Shown here piece after piece: positions 54,163 to 63,243 of a stretch of DNA of 64,000 nt. The stretch is from Nocardioides sp. BP30 (GTDB lineage: Bacteria; Actinomycetota; Actinomycetes; Propionibacteriales; Nocardioidaceae), in assembly GCF_029873215.1 (NCBI RefSeq), contig NZ_CP123620.1:1364001-1428000 (forward strand), in the 5' to 3' direction. The translations under genes and the position numbers were made by a program. The notes beneath the pieces are model-generated. The model was not told where the DNA came from, searched no databases, and saw nothing but the letters and a program-made list of their open reading frames with translations. The first letter of the stretch is position 1. Each line of letters opens with the position of its first letter.

Positions 54163-54589
54163 GCGCGGCTCGACGATCCCGCTGATCATCGGCTTCGCGC
54201 TCGTGCTCGCCCTGGTGGTGGGGTTCGTCGTCGACGCCACTGCCGCCTACCTGCGCCGTCAGGCGCTGGACACGCTCGCCGACGGGGCGGCGCTGCGGGG
54301 CGCCGACCTCGGCGCGGCCGGGACGGAGGTGTACGCCGGTGGCCTCGGCGCCGACGACCTCCACCTCACGGCGATCACCGCCCAGCACGCCGTCCACGCC
54401 TACCTCGTCCAGGTCGGCGCCTACCGGCACTACCCCGGCCTGACCGCCTCGGTCACGCTCGACGCGGCGGCGCAGCGGGTGCAGGTCCACCTGCAGGCGC
54501 CCCTCCACCTGCCGCTCCGCATCCCCGGCTCGCCCGCCCACGCCACCGTCGGAGCCGAGGGCGAGGCATCGGTCCTGGTCGACCGCTGA
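54149..54589 (+). CDS. TadG-like pilus protein (PF13400 type)
   Basis: A 146-residue protein from GTG 54149. RRDERGSTIPLIIGFALVLALVVGFVVDATAAYLRRQALDTLADGAALRGAD, in parts, is the Tad-like N-terminal domain. It is shorter than full TadG, which often carries a C-terminal von Willebrand domain. The last 23 or so codons and about 100 following bases are duplicated at 55506-55678, where they are not part of an intact gene. This is the final gene of the tad cluster. Confidence 0.8.
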   Translation: MRRDERGSTIPLIIGFALVLALVVGFVVDATAAYLRRQALDTLADGAALRGADLGAAGTEVYAGGLGADDLHLTAITAQHAVHAYLVQVGAYRHYPGLTASVTLDAAAQRVQVHLQAPLHLPLRIPGSPAHATVGAEGEASVLVDR

Positions 54590-54690
54590 CCCCGCCTCCT
54601 CAGACGCCGTTCGGCATCACGTCACCGGAACGTCGCCGAGCACCCCCGGGATGCGGAGGTCCGTCTCGGATCGTCCCACCTCAAGGATCG
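54519..54690 (+). repeat. 172-bp direct repeat, copy A (tadG 3' end and flank)
   Basis: Matches copy B at 55506-55678 with about three substitutions and one single-base indel. It includes the last ~70 coding bases of the TadG-like gene and about 100 bases after it. Between this copy and the lipoprotein gene (54691-54944) I see no further gene. Confidence 0.92.
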
Positions 54691-54944
54691 TCGGGCTCTC
54701 ATCAGATGACGGTGTGGCGAGCTTGGCAGGATGATGGCCGGGTGGTGTCGGGGCCTGCCGAAGATGGAGATTCCGACAACAGCCAACCAAGAGCTCCCCA
54801 CTTGTCCGAGTGCGTCAGCTGATTCTGATTGACCAAGAGCAACGTTCGTCGCGGTGAACGGCATTCTGTGCAAATCTTCTATGCGCGATTCGCCGGCCAC
54901 GCCGACGCCTACCAAGGTGCTGTCACCCTCAACCGGAGGTGCTG

Positions 54945-55358
54945 ATGTCAGCTCGAACGAGAGCCACTGTCGTGCTGATGTTCGTAGCGGCCTCGACTCT
55001 TGTCTCCGGCTGCGCGAGCAACTCGTCAGGTTCCTCGGAAGGCTGCTGGCTCGGCGACATTCGAGTGTCGAACGCGTCAGCGCGGCCAGGCGACACGATC
55101 CAGATCTACAACGTGAACCCCGCGTGCCGATCGACCGCTGGCCTTGCGGTGAGGTTCGCTATCCGGGACGCACGTGACCATGTCGCAAAGATCGGATCAG
55201 CGACCCAGTTGGCGCGCGGAGGAGGATTCTCAGCCACAGCAACGGTTCCGTCGACCACCGCTCCGGGGCAGGTGCACATCGTCACCATCTTTGGCGGCTG
55301 CGCTGATCATGAATCCTGTGCGGGCCCGGCTGAAGCCGCGCTGATGATCCGCAGGTGA
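54945..55358 (+). CDS. Small lipoprotein, unknown function
   Basis: About 137 residues from ATG 54945, after GGAGGT. The signal peptide ends in a lipobox, VSGC, at about residues 18-21, so the protein should be lipid-anchored outside. The mature part has four cysteines and ends with a GGCADHESCAGPAEAALMIRR-type tail. It looks like a small Ig/beta fold (RPGDTIQIYNVNP). Codons are visibly less GC-rich than in neighbouring genes. It lies inside the segment flanked by the 172-bp direct repeats, so it was probably acquired or rearranged recently. No family recognised. Confidence 0.7.
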   Translation: MSARTRATVVLMFVAASTLVSGCASNSSGSSEGCWLGDIRVSNASARPGDTIQIYNVNPACRSTAGLAVRFAIRDARDHVAKIGSATQLARGGGFSATATVPSTTAPGQVHIVTIFGGCADHESCAGPAEAALMIRR

Positions 55359-55505
55359 CTTGACCAGCCGTACGGCAGGTCGCGTAGCGACGATTCCCCA
55401 CCCTCTACGGGCTCCTCGCCGCGGTCGGGAACCGCAAGGGCCCGTTGCCCCTTCGATGTGGGGTTGCGTCGCGGGATGGCGACCCCTGAGCGACCAGCCC
55501 GCTCA

Positions 55506-55678
55506 GCATCCCCGGCTCGCCCGCCCACGCCACCGTCGGAGCCGAGGGCGAGGCATCGGTCCTGGTCGACCGCTGACCCCGCCTCTTCAGACGCCGTTCG
55601 GCATCACGTCACCGGAACGTCGCCAAGCACCCCCAGGATGCGGAGGTCCGTCTCGGATCGTCCCCACCTCAAGGATCG
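55506..55678 (+). repeat. 172-bp direct repeat, copy B
   Basis: Near-identical copy of 54519-54690. It holds an orphan tadG 3' fragment ending at TGA 55574-55576 and ends three bases before the start of the second lamin-tail gene. The 147 bases between the lipoprotein stop and this copy show no gene. Confidence 0.92.
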
Positions 55679-55680
55679 AT

Positions 55681-58600
55681 GTGAAATCGCTTCGTCGTGT
55701 CCTGGCCGCCGTACCGGCCGCCTGCCTCGGTCTTGCCGGAGCCGCGGTGATCGCGCCGCCCGCGCATGCCGCCGCAGCGAACGTCCAGATCACCGAGATC
55801 GCCTACGGCGGCAAGGTGACCGGGTCGGCCACCGGTGATGGTGAGTACGTCGAGATCACCAACGAGGGTGACGCCGCCGCGGACCTGACCGGGTGGAGCT
55901 ACGCCACCGGCGCCACCGCACCGACGGCGCCCGGCGGGGTGAGCCTGAGCAGCCTCGGCACGCTGGCGCCCGGCGAGTCGGCGATCGTCACCGACCTCAG
56001 CGCCGCTGAGTTCCGCACGGAGTGGGACCTCGCCTCGTCGGTGAAGGTGGTCTCCAACGGCGGGACCGTCACGCTCAACAGCGGGCCGAACGGCGCCTAC
56101 GTCTTCGACGCCGGCAACACGCTGGTCGACAAGGTGACCTACGTGAAGAGCGCGTTCAGCGGCAAGGGTGTCGCCAAGACCCCTGCCGCGGCCGCCTCCT
56201 CCCAGGACCTCGCAACCGGCTGGACCGACGAGACCGTCGGTGACGCCGAGGGCTCGTGGACCAGTGCTAGTGGAGCGATCGGCTCACCGGGCGCCTCGAC
56301 GTACGGGACCTCCACGCCGGCGAGCGTGCGCACCGCGAACGTGCAGATCACCGAGATCGCCTACGGCGGCCTGACCACGGGCGCCAACGGTGGTGACGGT
56401 GAGTACGTCGAGATCACCAACGAGGGCAAGGGCTCCCAGGACCTGACGGGATGGAGCTATGCGACGGGCACCGCTACCCCGACCGCCGCGGGGCCGGTCA
56501 GCCTCGCGAGTCTGGGCACGCTCGCGCCGGGCGCGTCGGCGATCATCACCGACCTCAGCGCGACCGAGTTCCGCACCGAATGGGGCTTGAAGAGTTCGGT
56601 CCCCGTGCTCGACAACGGCAAGCTGGCCACGCTCAACAGCGGCGCCAGCGCGGCATGGGTGCTCGACGGCGGCAACACCGTCGTCGACACGGTCGCCTAC
56701 CCGGCCAAGGGCGGCGTGGGCGCTTTCAGTGCCAAGGGCCAGGCCATGACCGCGACGGCGGCGGCCACCTCGCAGAGCACCGCGAGCGGCTGGGCGCTCG
56801 AGACCGTCGGCGACGCGGAGGGCTCGTGGGCGAGCGTGCACGGAGCGGTCGGCTCGCCGGGCGCCTCGACGTACGGGACCGCCACGGCGGCGAGCGTGCG
56901 CACCGCGCCCGCCGTCGAGGACCCCCACACGGTCGTGAAGATCGCTGCGGTGGATGCCACCGCCGGCACGGTGACGCTGCACAACACCGGCACCAGCGAC
57001 CACGACATCTCCGGTTGGACGATCCAGGACACCGCGGGGACCGTCATCACCATCCCGGCCGGCACGACGCTGGCTGCCGGTACCTCACAGACATTCACGG
57101 CCGCTACCGACACCTTCGACGCCGGCACCGACGTCGCCCAGCTCTATGACGGCGGCACCCTGGTCGACTCCAGCTCGTGGAACGCCGACCCGAACTGGGC
57201 GGACGTGACCATCAACGAGGTCTCCTCCGACAACGCCACCGCCGCCCAGAAGGCCGCCGGCGACCCGATGCAGGACGCCATCGAGCTCTACAACAAGGGC
57301 GACGCGGCCGTCGACCTGACCGGCTGGAAGCAGATCGACAGCGGCGCTGCCAGCGCGGCGACGACCTTCGGCCCGATCTACGTCAACGGCTCGGCCACCG
57401 CCGCGAGCGACATGAAGATCCCGGCGCACGGCTACGCCGTCTTCTCCTCCAAGGCCGGTTTGAGCAGCGGCGGTGACGGCGTGAAGCTCTACCTGCCCAA
57501 CGGCACCCTGGTGGACAGCCTGACGTACGGCGCCGGCGAGGCCGGGATCGACGAGGTAGCCGATCCGGACAACACCATCACCTCGGTGGCCGCCTGCCCC
57601 GACGGCAGCCACACCTACCTCAAGGTGAAGGCCTACAGCTTCGGCGCCAGCAATGCCACGGCGTGTGCGAGCGGTGAGGAGCTCGGCAGCGGCTCGGCGC
57701 CCACCAGCGACGTCCCGTGCACCACCGAGGCGCCGGGCGCCACGACCGAGCCGGTCGCCGGCGCGGTCGCCTGGCCGGGCAGCGACGAGGTCTCGGTGGC
57801 CGACGACGTGTGCGCCTGGGACGGCGGCGGCACCCAGCAGGACCTCTCCGGCCTGGTCTTCGACCCGACCGACCCGAACATCCTGTGGGCGGTGAAGAAC
57901 AAGAGCGTCGTCTACAAGCTGACCAAGAACGGCGGCATCTGGCAGAAGGTCACCACCGACGGCTGGGCGAACGGCAAGAACATCAGGTTCCCCGGCGGAT
58001 CCGGCCTGCCGGACTCCGAGGGCATGACCGTCGGCCCCGACGGTGCGCTCTACATCACCACAGAGCGCGACAACGCGAGCAACTCGGTGCCGCTCGACAG
58101 CATCCTCCGGTTCGACCCCACCGGGTCGTCGACGACGCTGACGGCCACCGACGAGTGGAACCTGACCGGCGACCTGTTCGCACCCGACGACAGCGCCGAC
58201 GCCAACCTCGGCTTCGAGGGCGTCACCTACGTGCCGGACAGCTACCTGACGGCCAACGGCTTCATCGACGACAACACCCACGCCGCCTACACGCCCGCGA
58301 CGTACGCCGGCAAGGTGACCGCCGGGCTCTTCTTCGCGGCCGTCGAGAAGACCGGCCACCTGGAGGCCTACGCCCTCAACGCCGACCACAGCTACACCCG
58401 GGTGGCCGACATCGCGACCGGCATGGCTGGGGTGATGGACGTGTCCTACGACGCGGGCCTGCAGCGGATCTGGGCGCAGTGCGACAACACCTGTGGGGTC
58501 TCCCTGACCCTGCTCGAGGTGGGTGCCGACGGTCACGTCGTCCCCGAGCGGCACTTCTCGCGCCCGGCCGGCCTGCCCGACAACAACCTCGAGGGCTTCG

Positions 58601-59550
58601 CCGTCGCGCCGGTCTCGACCGCCGTCGACGGTGAGCGTGAGGTGGTCTGGTCCGACGACGGCAACTTCGGCACCAGCACCACCGGCGTCTCGATGCTGGC
58701 GGACGCCGGCGGCCACTCGCTGTGGACCGGACGGATGGACGCCGATCTGGAGCTCGGCCCCCAGGGGTACGACGCGACGGCTCCGGTCGTCGTCGCCCAC
58801 GCCGACCCGGCGCCGAACGCGGCGGGCTGGAACAACGCAGCGGTGACGGTGACCTACACCTGCACCGACACCGGCTGGGGCGTCGACGATGCGGCCAGCG
58901 ACCTGGCCGCCGACACCCTCACCAGCAGCGGCACCGCGTCCGGGACCTGCGTCGACCTGGCGGGCAACACGGCGACAGCCACCTACACGGCGAAGATCGA
59001 CACCGTGGCGCCGAGCGCCGCAGGCATCACGATCGCCGGGCCGTCCTCGGTCGAGACGGGCTCGGTCCGCTTCACCATCGCGTCCAGCGACGCGGACGTG
59101 ACGTCGTACCTGTGCCGGCTCGACGGCGTCGACGCCGACTTCGTCGCCTGCACCGTCCCGGGCGCGTACGCCGCCAGTGGTCTCGCTGTCGGCTCCTACA
59201 CCCTCGAGGTCGAGGCGGTCGACCAGGCCGGCAACGTCAGCGCCCCGGCGCGGCACCGCTTCGCCGTCGTCGCGAAGGCGCCGGTCACCGTGGTCAAGCC
59301 GGTCGTGCACCCGATCACCGGCAAGCCCAAGGTCGGCAAGAAGCTGAAGGTGGCGGTGACAGTGCCGAGCGGAGCGACCGTCAGCTACCAGTGGTACGCC
59401 GGCGGCAAGAAGATCAAGCACGCGACCAAGCGCTCGCTGAAGGTCACCAAGGCGCTGAGGAAGAAGAGGATCAAGGTCCGCGTGACGATCCGCGTGCCCG
59501 GGCAGCCGACGGTCGTGCAGACGATGAAGCTGGGCAAGGCGGTCCGCTGA
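55681..59550 (+). CDS. Secreted lamin-tail/beta-propeller-like/Ig protein
   Basis: About 1289 residues from GTG 55681, behind AAGGA. A signal peptide covers about 1-32 (ending AHA-AA). Two tandem lamin-tail-like repeats follow (each with [29 protein letters not shown] and ending SPGASTYGT), then further lamin-tail modules. From about residue 710 to 1020 a region ([47 protein letters not shown]) resembles SdiA-regulated/esterase-like beta-propellers. Ig-like domains and a basic C-terminal domain ([20 protein letters not shown]) follow. No catalytic residues can be assigned. It shares its architecture with the giant protein at 14.9-20.9 kb. Confidence 0.8.
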   Translation: MKSLRRVLAAVPAACLGLAGAAVIAPPAHAAAANVQITEIAYGGKVTGSATGDGEYVEITNEGDAAADLTGWSYATGATAPTAPGGVSLSSLGTLAPGESAIVTDLSAAEFRTEWDLASSVKVVSNGGTVTLNSGPNGAYVFDAGNTLVDKVTYVKSAFSGKGVAKTPAAAASSQDLATGWTDETVGDAEGSWTSASGAIGSPGASTYGTSTPASVRTANVQITEIAYGGLTTGANGGDGEYVEITNEGKGSQDLTGWSYATGTATPTAAGPVSLASLGTLAPGASAIITDLSATEFRTEWGLKSSVPVLDNGKLATLNSGASAAWVLDGGNTVVDTVAYPAKGGVGAFSAKGQAMTATAAATSQSTASGWALETVGDAEGSWASVHGAVGSPGASTYGTATAASVRTAPAVEDPHTVVKIAAVDATAGTVTLHNTGTSDHDISGWTIQDTAGTVITIPAGTTLAAGTSQTFTAATDTFDAGTDVAQLYDGGTLVDSSSWNADPNWADVTINEVSSDNATAAQKAAGDPMQDAIELYNKGDAAVDLTGWKQIDSGAASAATTFGPIYVNGSATAASDMKIPAHGYAVFSSKAGLSSGGDGVKLYLPNGTLVDSLTYGAGEAGIDEVADPDNTITSVAACPDGSHTYLKVKAYSFGASNATACASGEELGSGSAPTSDVPCTTEAPGATTEPVAGAVAWPGSDEVSVADDVCAWDGGGTQQDLSGLVFDPTDPNILWAVKNKSVVYKLTKNGGIWQKVTTDGWANGKNIRFPGGSGLPDSEGMTVGPDGALYITTERDNASNSVPLDSILRFDPTGSSTTLTATDEWNLTGDLFAPDDSADANLGFEGVTYVPDSYLTANGFIDDNTHAAYTPATYAGKVTAGLFFAAVEKTGHLEAYALNADHSYTRVADIATGMAGVMDVSYDAGLQRIWAQCDNTCGVSLTLLEVGADGHVVPERHFSRPAGLPDNNLEGFAVAPVSTAVDGEREVVWSDDGNFGTSTTGVSMLADAGGHSLWTGRMDADLELGPQGYDATAPVVVAHADPAPNAAGWNNAAVTVTYTCTDTGWGVDDAASDLAADTLTSSGTASGTCVDLAGNTATATYTAKIDTVAPSAAGITIAGPSSVETGSVRFTIASSDADVTSYLCRLDGVDADFVACTVPGAYAASGLAVGSYTLEVEAVDQAGNVSAPARHRFAVVAKAPVTVVKPVVHPITGKPKVGKKLKVAVTVPSGATVSYQWYAGGKKIKHATKRSLKVTKALRKKRIKVRVTIRVPGQPTVVQTMKLGKAVR

Positions 59551-59620
59551 GCACGCTCGCCGTCCCGCGGCGGCGTCCGGATTGAGGGGCCGCCGCGGGG
59601 ACCGACTAACCTTGGTCCCC

Positions 59621-60739
59621 GTGGCAGCTACCGACTTCGACGCCGAGATCAAGCAGCTCCAGGCGACCCTCCACACCGTCGAGCAGGTTCTGGACCTGCC
59701 GGCGATGAAGACCGAGATCGCCGACCTGGAGAGCCAGGTGGCCGCACCTGACCTCTGGGACGACCAGGCCAACGCGCAGAAGGTCACCGGCCGGCTCTCC
59801 CTGCTGCAGGGCGAGGTGGAGCGCTTCGAACAGCTCGCCGGGCGGGTCGAGGACCTCGGTGTCCTTGCCGAGCTCGCCCAGGAGGAGAGCGACGCGGACA
59901 CGCTGGCGGAGGCCGACGCCGAGCTGAACCGGGTCAAGAAGGACGTCGAGGCGCTCGAGGTCCGCACGCTGCTGTCCGGTGAGTACGACGCCCGCGAGGC
60001 GATCGTGACCATCCGCTCGGGCGCTGGTGGCGTGGACGCCGCCGACTTCGCCGAGACGCTGATGCGGATGTACACGCGCTGGGCCGAGCAGCACAAGTAC
60101 CCCGTCGAGGTCTTCGACGTCTCCTACGCCGAGGAGGCCGGCATCAAGTCGGCCGAGTTCGCGATCCACGCGCCGTACGCCTACGGCACGCTCTCGGTCG
60201 AGGCCGGCACCCACCGGCTCGTCCGGATCAGCCCGTTCGACAACCAGGGCCGGCGGCAGACGTCGTTCGCGGCGGTCGAGGTGGTGCCGGTGCTCGAGCA
60301 GACCGACGACATCGAGGTCGACGAGAACGACGTCCGCGTCGACGTCTTCCGTTCCGGCGGCCCCGGCGGCCAGTCGGTCAACACGACCGACTCCGCGGTC
60401 CGCCTGACGCACATCCCGACGGGCATCGTCGTCAGCTGCCAGAACGAGAAGTCGCAGCTGCAGAACAAGGCCTCGGCGATGGTGGTGCTGAAGGCCAAGC
60501 TGCTGGCGAAGAAGAAGGCCGAGGAGGCCGCGCTCAAGAAGGACCTCAAGGGCGACGTCGCGGCAAGCTGGGGCGACCAGATGCGCAACTACGTGCTCAA
60601 CCCCTACCAGATCGTCAAGGACCTGCGGACCGGCTACGAGACCGGCAATCCGACCTCGGTCTTCGACGGTGACCTGGACGCGTTCCTCGAGGCCGGCATC
60701 CGCTGGCGCCGGGGGGCCGACAAGGCTGCGGCCAACTGA
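59621..60739 (+). CDS. prfB: Peptide chain release factor 2
   Basis: A 372-residue release factor from GTG 59621, ending translation at UGA and [16 protein letters not shown] near residue 205 carries the SPF tripeptide that reads the stop codon. [16 protein letters not shown] near 247 carries the GGQ that triggers peptide release. It is read in one frame without the programmed frameshift found in many other bacteria. In most actinobacteria prfB is followed by ftsE and ftsX; here two opposite-strand genes intervene. Confidence 0.95.
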   Translation: MAATDFDAEIKQLQATLHTVEQVLDLPAMKTEIADLESQVAAPDLWDDQANAQKVTGRLSLLQGEVERFEQLAGRVEDLGVLAELAQEESDADTLAEADAELNRVKKDVEALEVRTLLSGEYDAREAIVTIRSGAGGVDAADFAETLMRMYTRWAEQHKYPVEVFDVSYAEEAGIKSAEFAIHAPYAYGTLSVEAGTHRLVRISPFDNQGRRQTSFAAVEVVPVLEQTDDIEVDENDVRVDVFRSGGPGGQSVNTTDSAVRLTHIPTGIVVSCQNEKSQLQNKASAMVVLKAKLLAKKKAEEAALKKDLKGDVAASWGDQMRNYVLNPYQIVKDLRTGYETGNPTSVFDGDLDAFLEAGIRWRRGADKAAAN

Positions 60740-60745
60740 GCATTT

Positions 60746-60814
60746 CGGGGTAGTCCGGGGCGCACGTCATGGGTTACCCACGAGTAGCGCTGATTTCCGC
60801 CCCGGACTACCCCG
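60746..60814. repeat. 17-bp perfect inverted repeat with nested palindrome
   Basis: CGGGGTAGTCCGGGGCG (60746-60762) is repeated in reverse complement at 60798-60814. The 35-base spacer includes TGGGTTACCCA near 60769-60779, itself a palindrome. It begins seven bases after the prfB stop and could form a large branched hairpin. Confidence 0.75.
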
Positions 60815-60830
60815 ACGAGCACGCAACAGA

Positions 60831-60860
60831 GCCGCGACCCCCATCCCAAAGGGTCGCGGC
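60831..60860. terminator. Probable rho-independent-like terminator after prfB
   Basis: GCCGCGACCC (60831-60840) and GGGTCGCGGC (60851-60860) form a perfect 10-bp stem with a 10-base loop. No T-tract follows. It could end prfB and the convergent ABC ATPase transcript. Confidence 0.6.
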
Positions 60861-60961
60861 CCTGTGGCACCCACCTGCCCCTGAGCCGGTGGCTGCCGGA
60901 CCCGCGGGCTGCTCTGACCCAGCCGCGGCCGTCGGCGTGTGTGCCGCCGGAACCTGAGGCG

Positions 60962-61777
60962 CTAGGCGGTCTCCCGCCGTACGTCGCCGGTCTGTTGCGG
61001 TGCTGCCGCTCGGTGCGCGCCCGTGCCGATCAGCGCCAGCAGCTGCTCGTGCGCTTCGGCGTAGCCGTCCTCGACCGGCGCCTCGCCGTCCGGACCGCGC
61101 ACGGCGAGGTCGAGGTGGACCCGGCCTTCGGCGAGTCCGACCACCCGGTCGGCGAGGACGAGCGCCTCGTGCGGGTCGTGGGTGACGACCACCGTGGCCA
61201 GCCCGCGTCGTGCGGTGGCGAGGCGCAGTGCCCGGTGCAAGAGGCGCTGGTCGAGGGCGTCGAGGGCGCGGTAGGGCTCGTCGGCGAGGAGCAGCTCGGG
61301 GTCGCCGGCCAGGGCGCGGGCCAGGGCGACCCGGTGCTGGTCGGCGGGGCACAGCTCGCCGGCCCAGGTGTCCTCGAGATCGATCAGGCCGACCTCGGCC
61401 AGTGCGCGCCGGGCCCGGGGCCGTACGTCGGCCACACTGGCCCCGCCGGCACTGGCGGTGACGCCGAGCGCCACCTCGTCGAGCACCCGCTTCCACGGCC
61501 GCAGACCCGGGTCGCCGAGGACGGCGATCCGCTCCGGGGTGCGCAGGTAGCCGCTCGCCACCACCTCGCGGTCGAGCCGGGCGAGGGCGCGCAGCAGCGT
61601 GGTCTTGCCGCTGCCGCGGCGACCGACGACGGCGACCACCTGACCGCCGTGCAGGTCGAGATCGAGGCCGTCGAGGATGCCGCCGTCGGGGGTGAGGCTG
61701 CGGCACAGTCCACACGCTCGGACCACACTGGCCGCCGGGTCGTACGTCGGGTGGTGGGCGTCGGGGTGCTGCGTCAT
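60962..61777 (-). CDS. Orphan ABC transporter ATP-binding protein with altered signature
   Basis: A 271-residue ATPase, closest in layout to the nitrate/sulfonate/taurine (SsuB/TauB) group. Walker A is VGRRGSGKTT at 51-60, Walker B LLLADEPYRALD, and the H-loop VVVTHDPHEA. The signature that should read LSGGQ is ELCPADQHRVALARAL, so Ser-Gly-Gly is missing. No permease or binding protein lies beside it. It may pair with a distant permease or have a non-transport role. Start ATG 61777. The AT-rich stretch at about 61805-61850 may hold its promoter. Confidence 0.78.
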   Translation of the reverse strand: MTQHPDAHHPTYDPAASVVRACGLCRSLTPDGGILDGLDLDLHGGQVVAVVGRRGSGKTTLLRALARLDREVVASGYLRTPERIAVLGDPGLRPWKRVLDEVALGVTASAGGASVADVRPRARRALAEVGLIDLEDTWAGELCPADQHRVALARALAGDPELLLADEPYRALDALDQRLLHRALRLATARRGLATVVVTHDPHEALVLADRVVGLAEGRVHLDLAVRGPDGEAPVEDGYAEAHEQLLALIGTGAHRAAAPQQTGDVRRETA

Positions 61778-61867
61778 GCCGCCTCCTCACGTCGGATTGC
61801 GCTGTAAGACGACTGGAATACTAGACAAAATCAATAGGTGAGGCAACCCCCGGTGGGGGATCGGTGA

Positions 61868-62464
61868 TCAGGCCGCCGCTCGGGCCACTGCCAGGCACCA
61901 GCGGCCGACGAGGTCGAGGTCGGTGCCTGACAGCTCGCAGCTGAGCCAGGCGTCGCCGAACAGGCCGCGCAGCAGCGTGCTGTCGCCGCAGGCCAGTGCG
62001 CTCGTCGGGGCGCCATACGCCGGGGCCGGGGTGCCGGTCAGCGACGTGCAGCCGGTCGGCTTGGCGGCCGCGAGCCTGGCCGCGCGGTCGGCGGTGACCG
62101 GGGGCTCGAAGACCCACGCTCGGGCGGTGCCGCCGGTCGAGGAGGTCCAGGAGCAGCCGTACTCGTCGGCGACGTCCTTCACCTTCGTGCTCAGCTGCAC
62201 GGTCTGGCCCGGGTGCCACGACGCCCGCCCGGTGATGCGGCCGCCGAGGGCGGCGGTGACCGTCGCCTCGGGCAGCGCGGAGCAGAAGGCCGCGCGCCGT
62301 ACGGTCAGGGCGGTGGTGTCCACCGCGGCGAGCCGGGTGGCGAGGGGATCGGCCGGCGCGTGCTTGGGCGGGGTCGCCCTGACCACACCGATCCCGACGC
62401 AGATCGCCGTCACTACCACAGCGAGGAGCGCCTTGAACGGCAAAGATCGGAACGGCGACGGCAC
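61868..62464 (-). CDS. Membrane-anchored exported protein, unknown function
   Basis: About 198 residues from GTG 62464; the frame extends to 62533 but would overlap ftsE. One N-terminal helix (FKALLAVVVTAICVGIGVV) anchors an outside domain with about five cysteines. Its order of elements (FCSALPEATVTAALGG, DEYGCSWTS, CTSL, ALACG) recalls actinobacterial DUF3558-like lipoproteins, but the resemblance is loose. It is divergent from ftsE with only 43 bases between starts. Function unknown. Confidence 0.6.
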   Translation of the reverse strand: MPSPFRSLPFKALLAVVVTAICVGIGVVRATPPKHAPADPLATRLAAVDTTALTVRRAAFCSALPEATVTAALGGRITGRASWHPGQTVQLSTKVKDVADEYGCSWTSSTGGTARAWVFEPPVTADRAARLAAAKPTGCTSLTGTPAPAYGAPTSALACGDSTLLRGLFGDAWLSCELSGTDLDLVGRWCLAVARAAA

Positions 62465-62507
62465 GCGGAGACCATAACGGTTCACTGCTTCGACTAACCT
62501 CGACCGG

Positions 62508-63197
62508 GTGATTCGCTTCGAGAAGGTCACCAAGACCTATCCCGGCACCGGGAAGCCAGCGCTCGACCAGGTGTCAGTGGACGTGGAGAAGGGCGAGTTC
62601 GTCTTCCTCGTCGGTCAGTCGGGCTCGGGCAAGTCGACGGCGCTCCGCCTGATCCTGCGCGAGGCCCGCCCCACCAGCGGCCGGGTGTACGTCGCCGGCA
62701 AGGAGATCAACCGCCTGGCGGGCTGGAAGGTGCCGCGGCTGCGCCGTCAGATCGGCACCGTGTTCCAGGACTTCCGCCTGCTGCAGAACAAGACCGTCGC
62801 CGAGAACGTCGCGTTCGCGCTGCAGGTGACAGGCCACTCCCGCGACGAGATCACCCAGCGGGTGCCCGACACCCTCGAGCTGGTCGGCCTGGAGGGCAAG
62901 GCCGAGCGGATGCCCGACGAGCTCTCCGGCGGTGAGCAGCAGCGGGTCGCGATCGCGCGCGCGTTCGTCAACCGGCCGATGATCCTCATCGCGGACGAGC
63001 CCACCGGCAACCTCGACCCGACCACCAGCGTCGGGATCATGAAGCTGCTCGACCGGATCAACCGCACCGGCACGACGGTGGTGATGGCGACCCACGACGC
63101 CAGCATCGTCGACCAGATGCGCAAGCGTGTCGTGGAGCTCGACGGCGGCCGGGTCATTCGCGACCAGGCGCAGGGCGTCTACGGCTTCCAGCACTGA
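62508..63197 (+). CDS. ftsE: Cell division ATP-binding protein FtsE
   Basis: A 229-residue ABC ATPase that drives FtsX to activate peptidoglycan hydrolases during growth and division. Walker A is GQSGSGKST at 36-44, the signature [15 protein letters not shown] near 143, and Walker [14 protein letters not shown] near 165, all intact. [18 protein letters not shown] is the family-typical Q-loop region. GTG start at 62508. ftsX starts 46 bases after the stop. Confidence 0.95.
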   Translation: MIRFEKVTKTYPGTGKPALDQVSVDVEKGEFVFLVGQSGSGKSTALRLILREARPTSGRVYVAGKEINRLAGWKVPRLRRQIGTVFQDFRLLQNKTVAENVAFALQVTGHSRDEITQRVPDTLELVGLEGKAERMPDELSGGEQQRVAIARAFVNRPMILIADEPTGNLDPTTSVGIMKLLDRINRTGTTVVMATHDASIVDQMRKRVVELDGGRVIRDQAQGVYGFQH

Positions 63198-63243
63198 TCC
63201 GTCCCACCCGACTCCTTACCGACTCCCCATCAGAGAGCCGAGC

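Noticed and set aside
59621..60739. Programmed +1 frameshift in prfB
   Set aside because: The gene reads in a single frame from GTG to stop with no in-frame early UGA.
60769..60957. Short open frame after prfB
   Set aside because: It runs through the inverted repeats and terminator, has no ribosome site, and shows no protein-like pattern.
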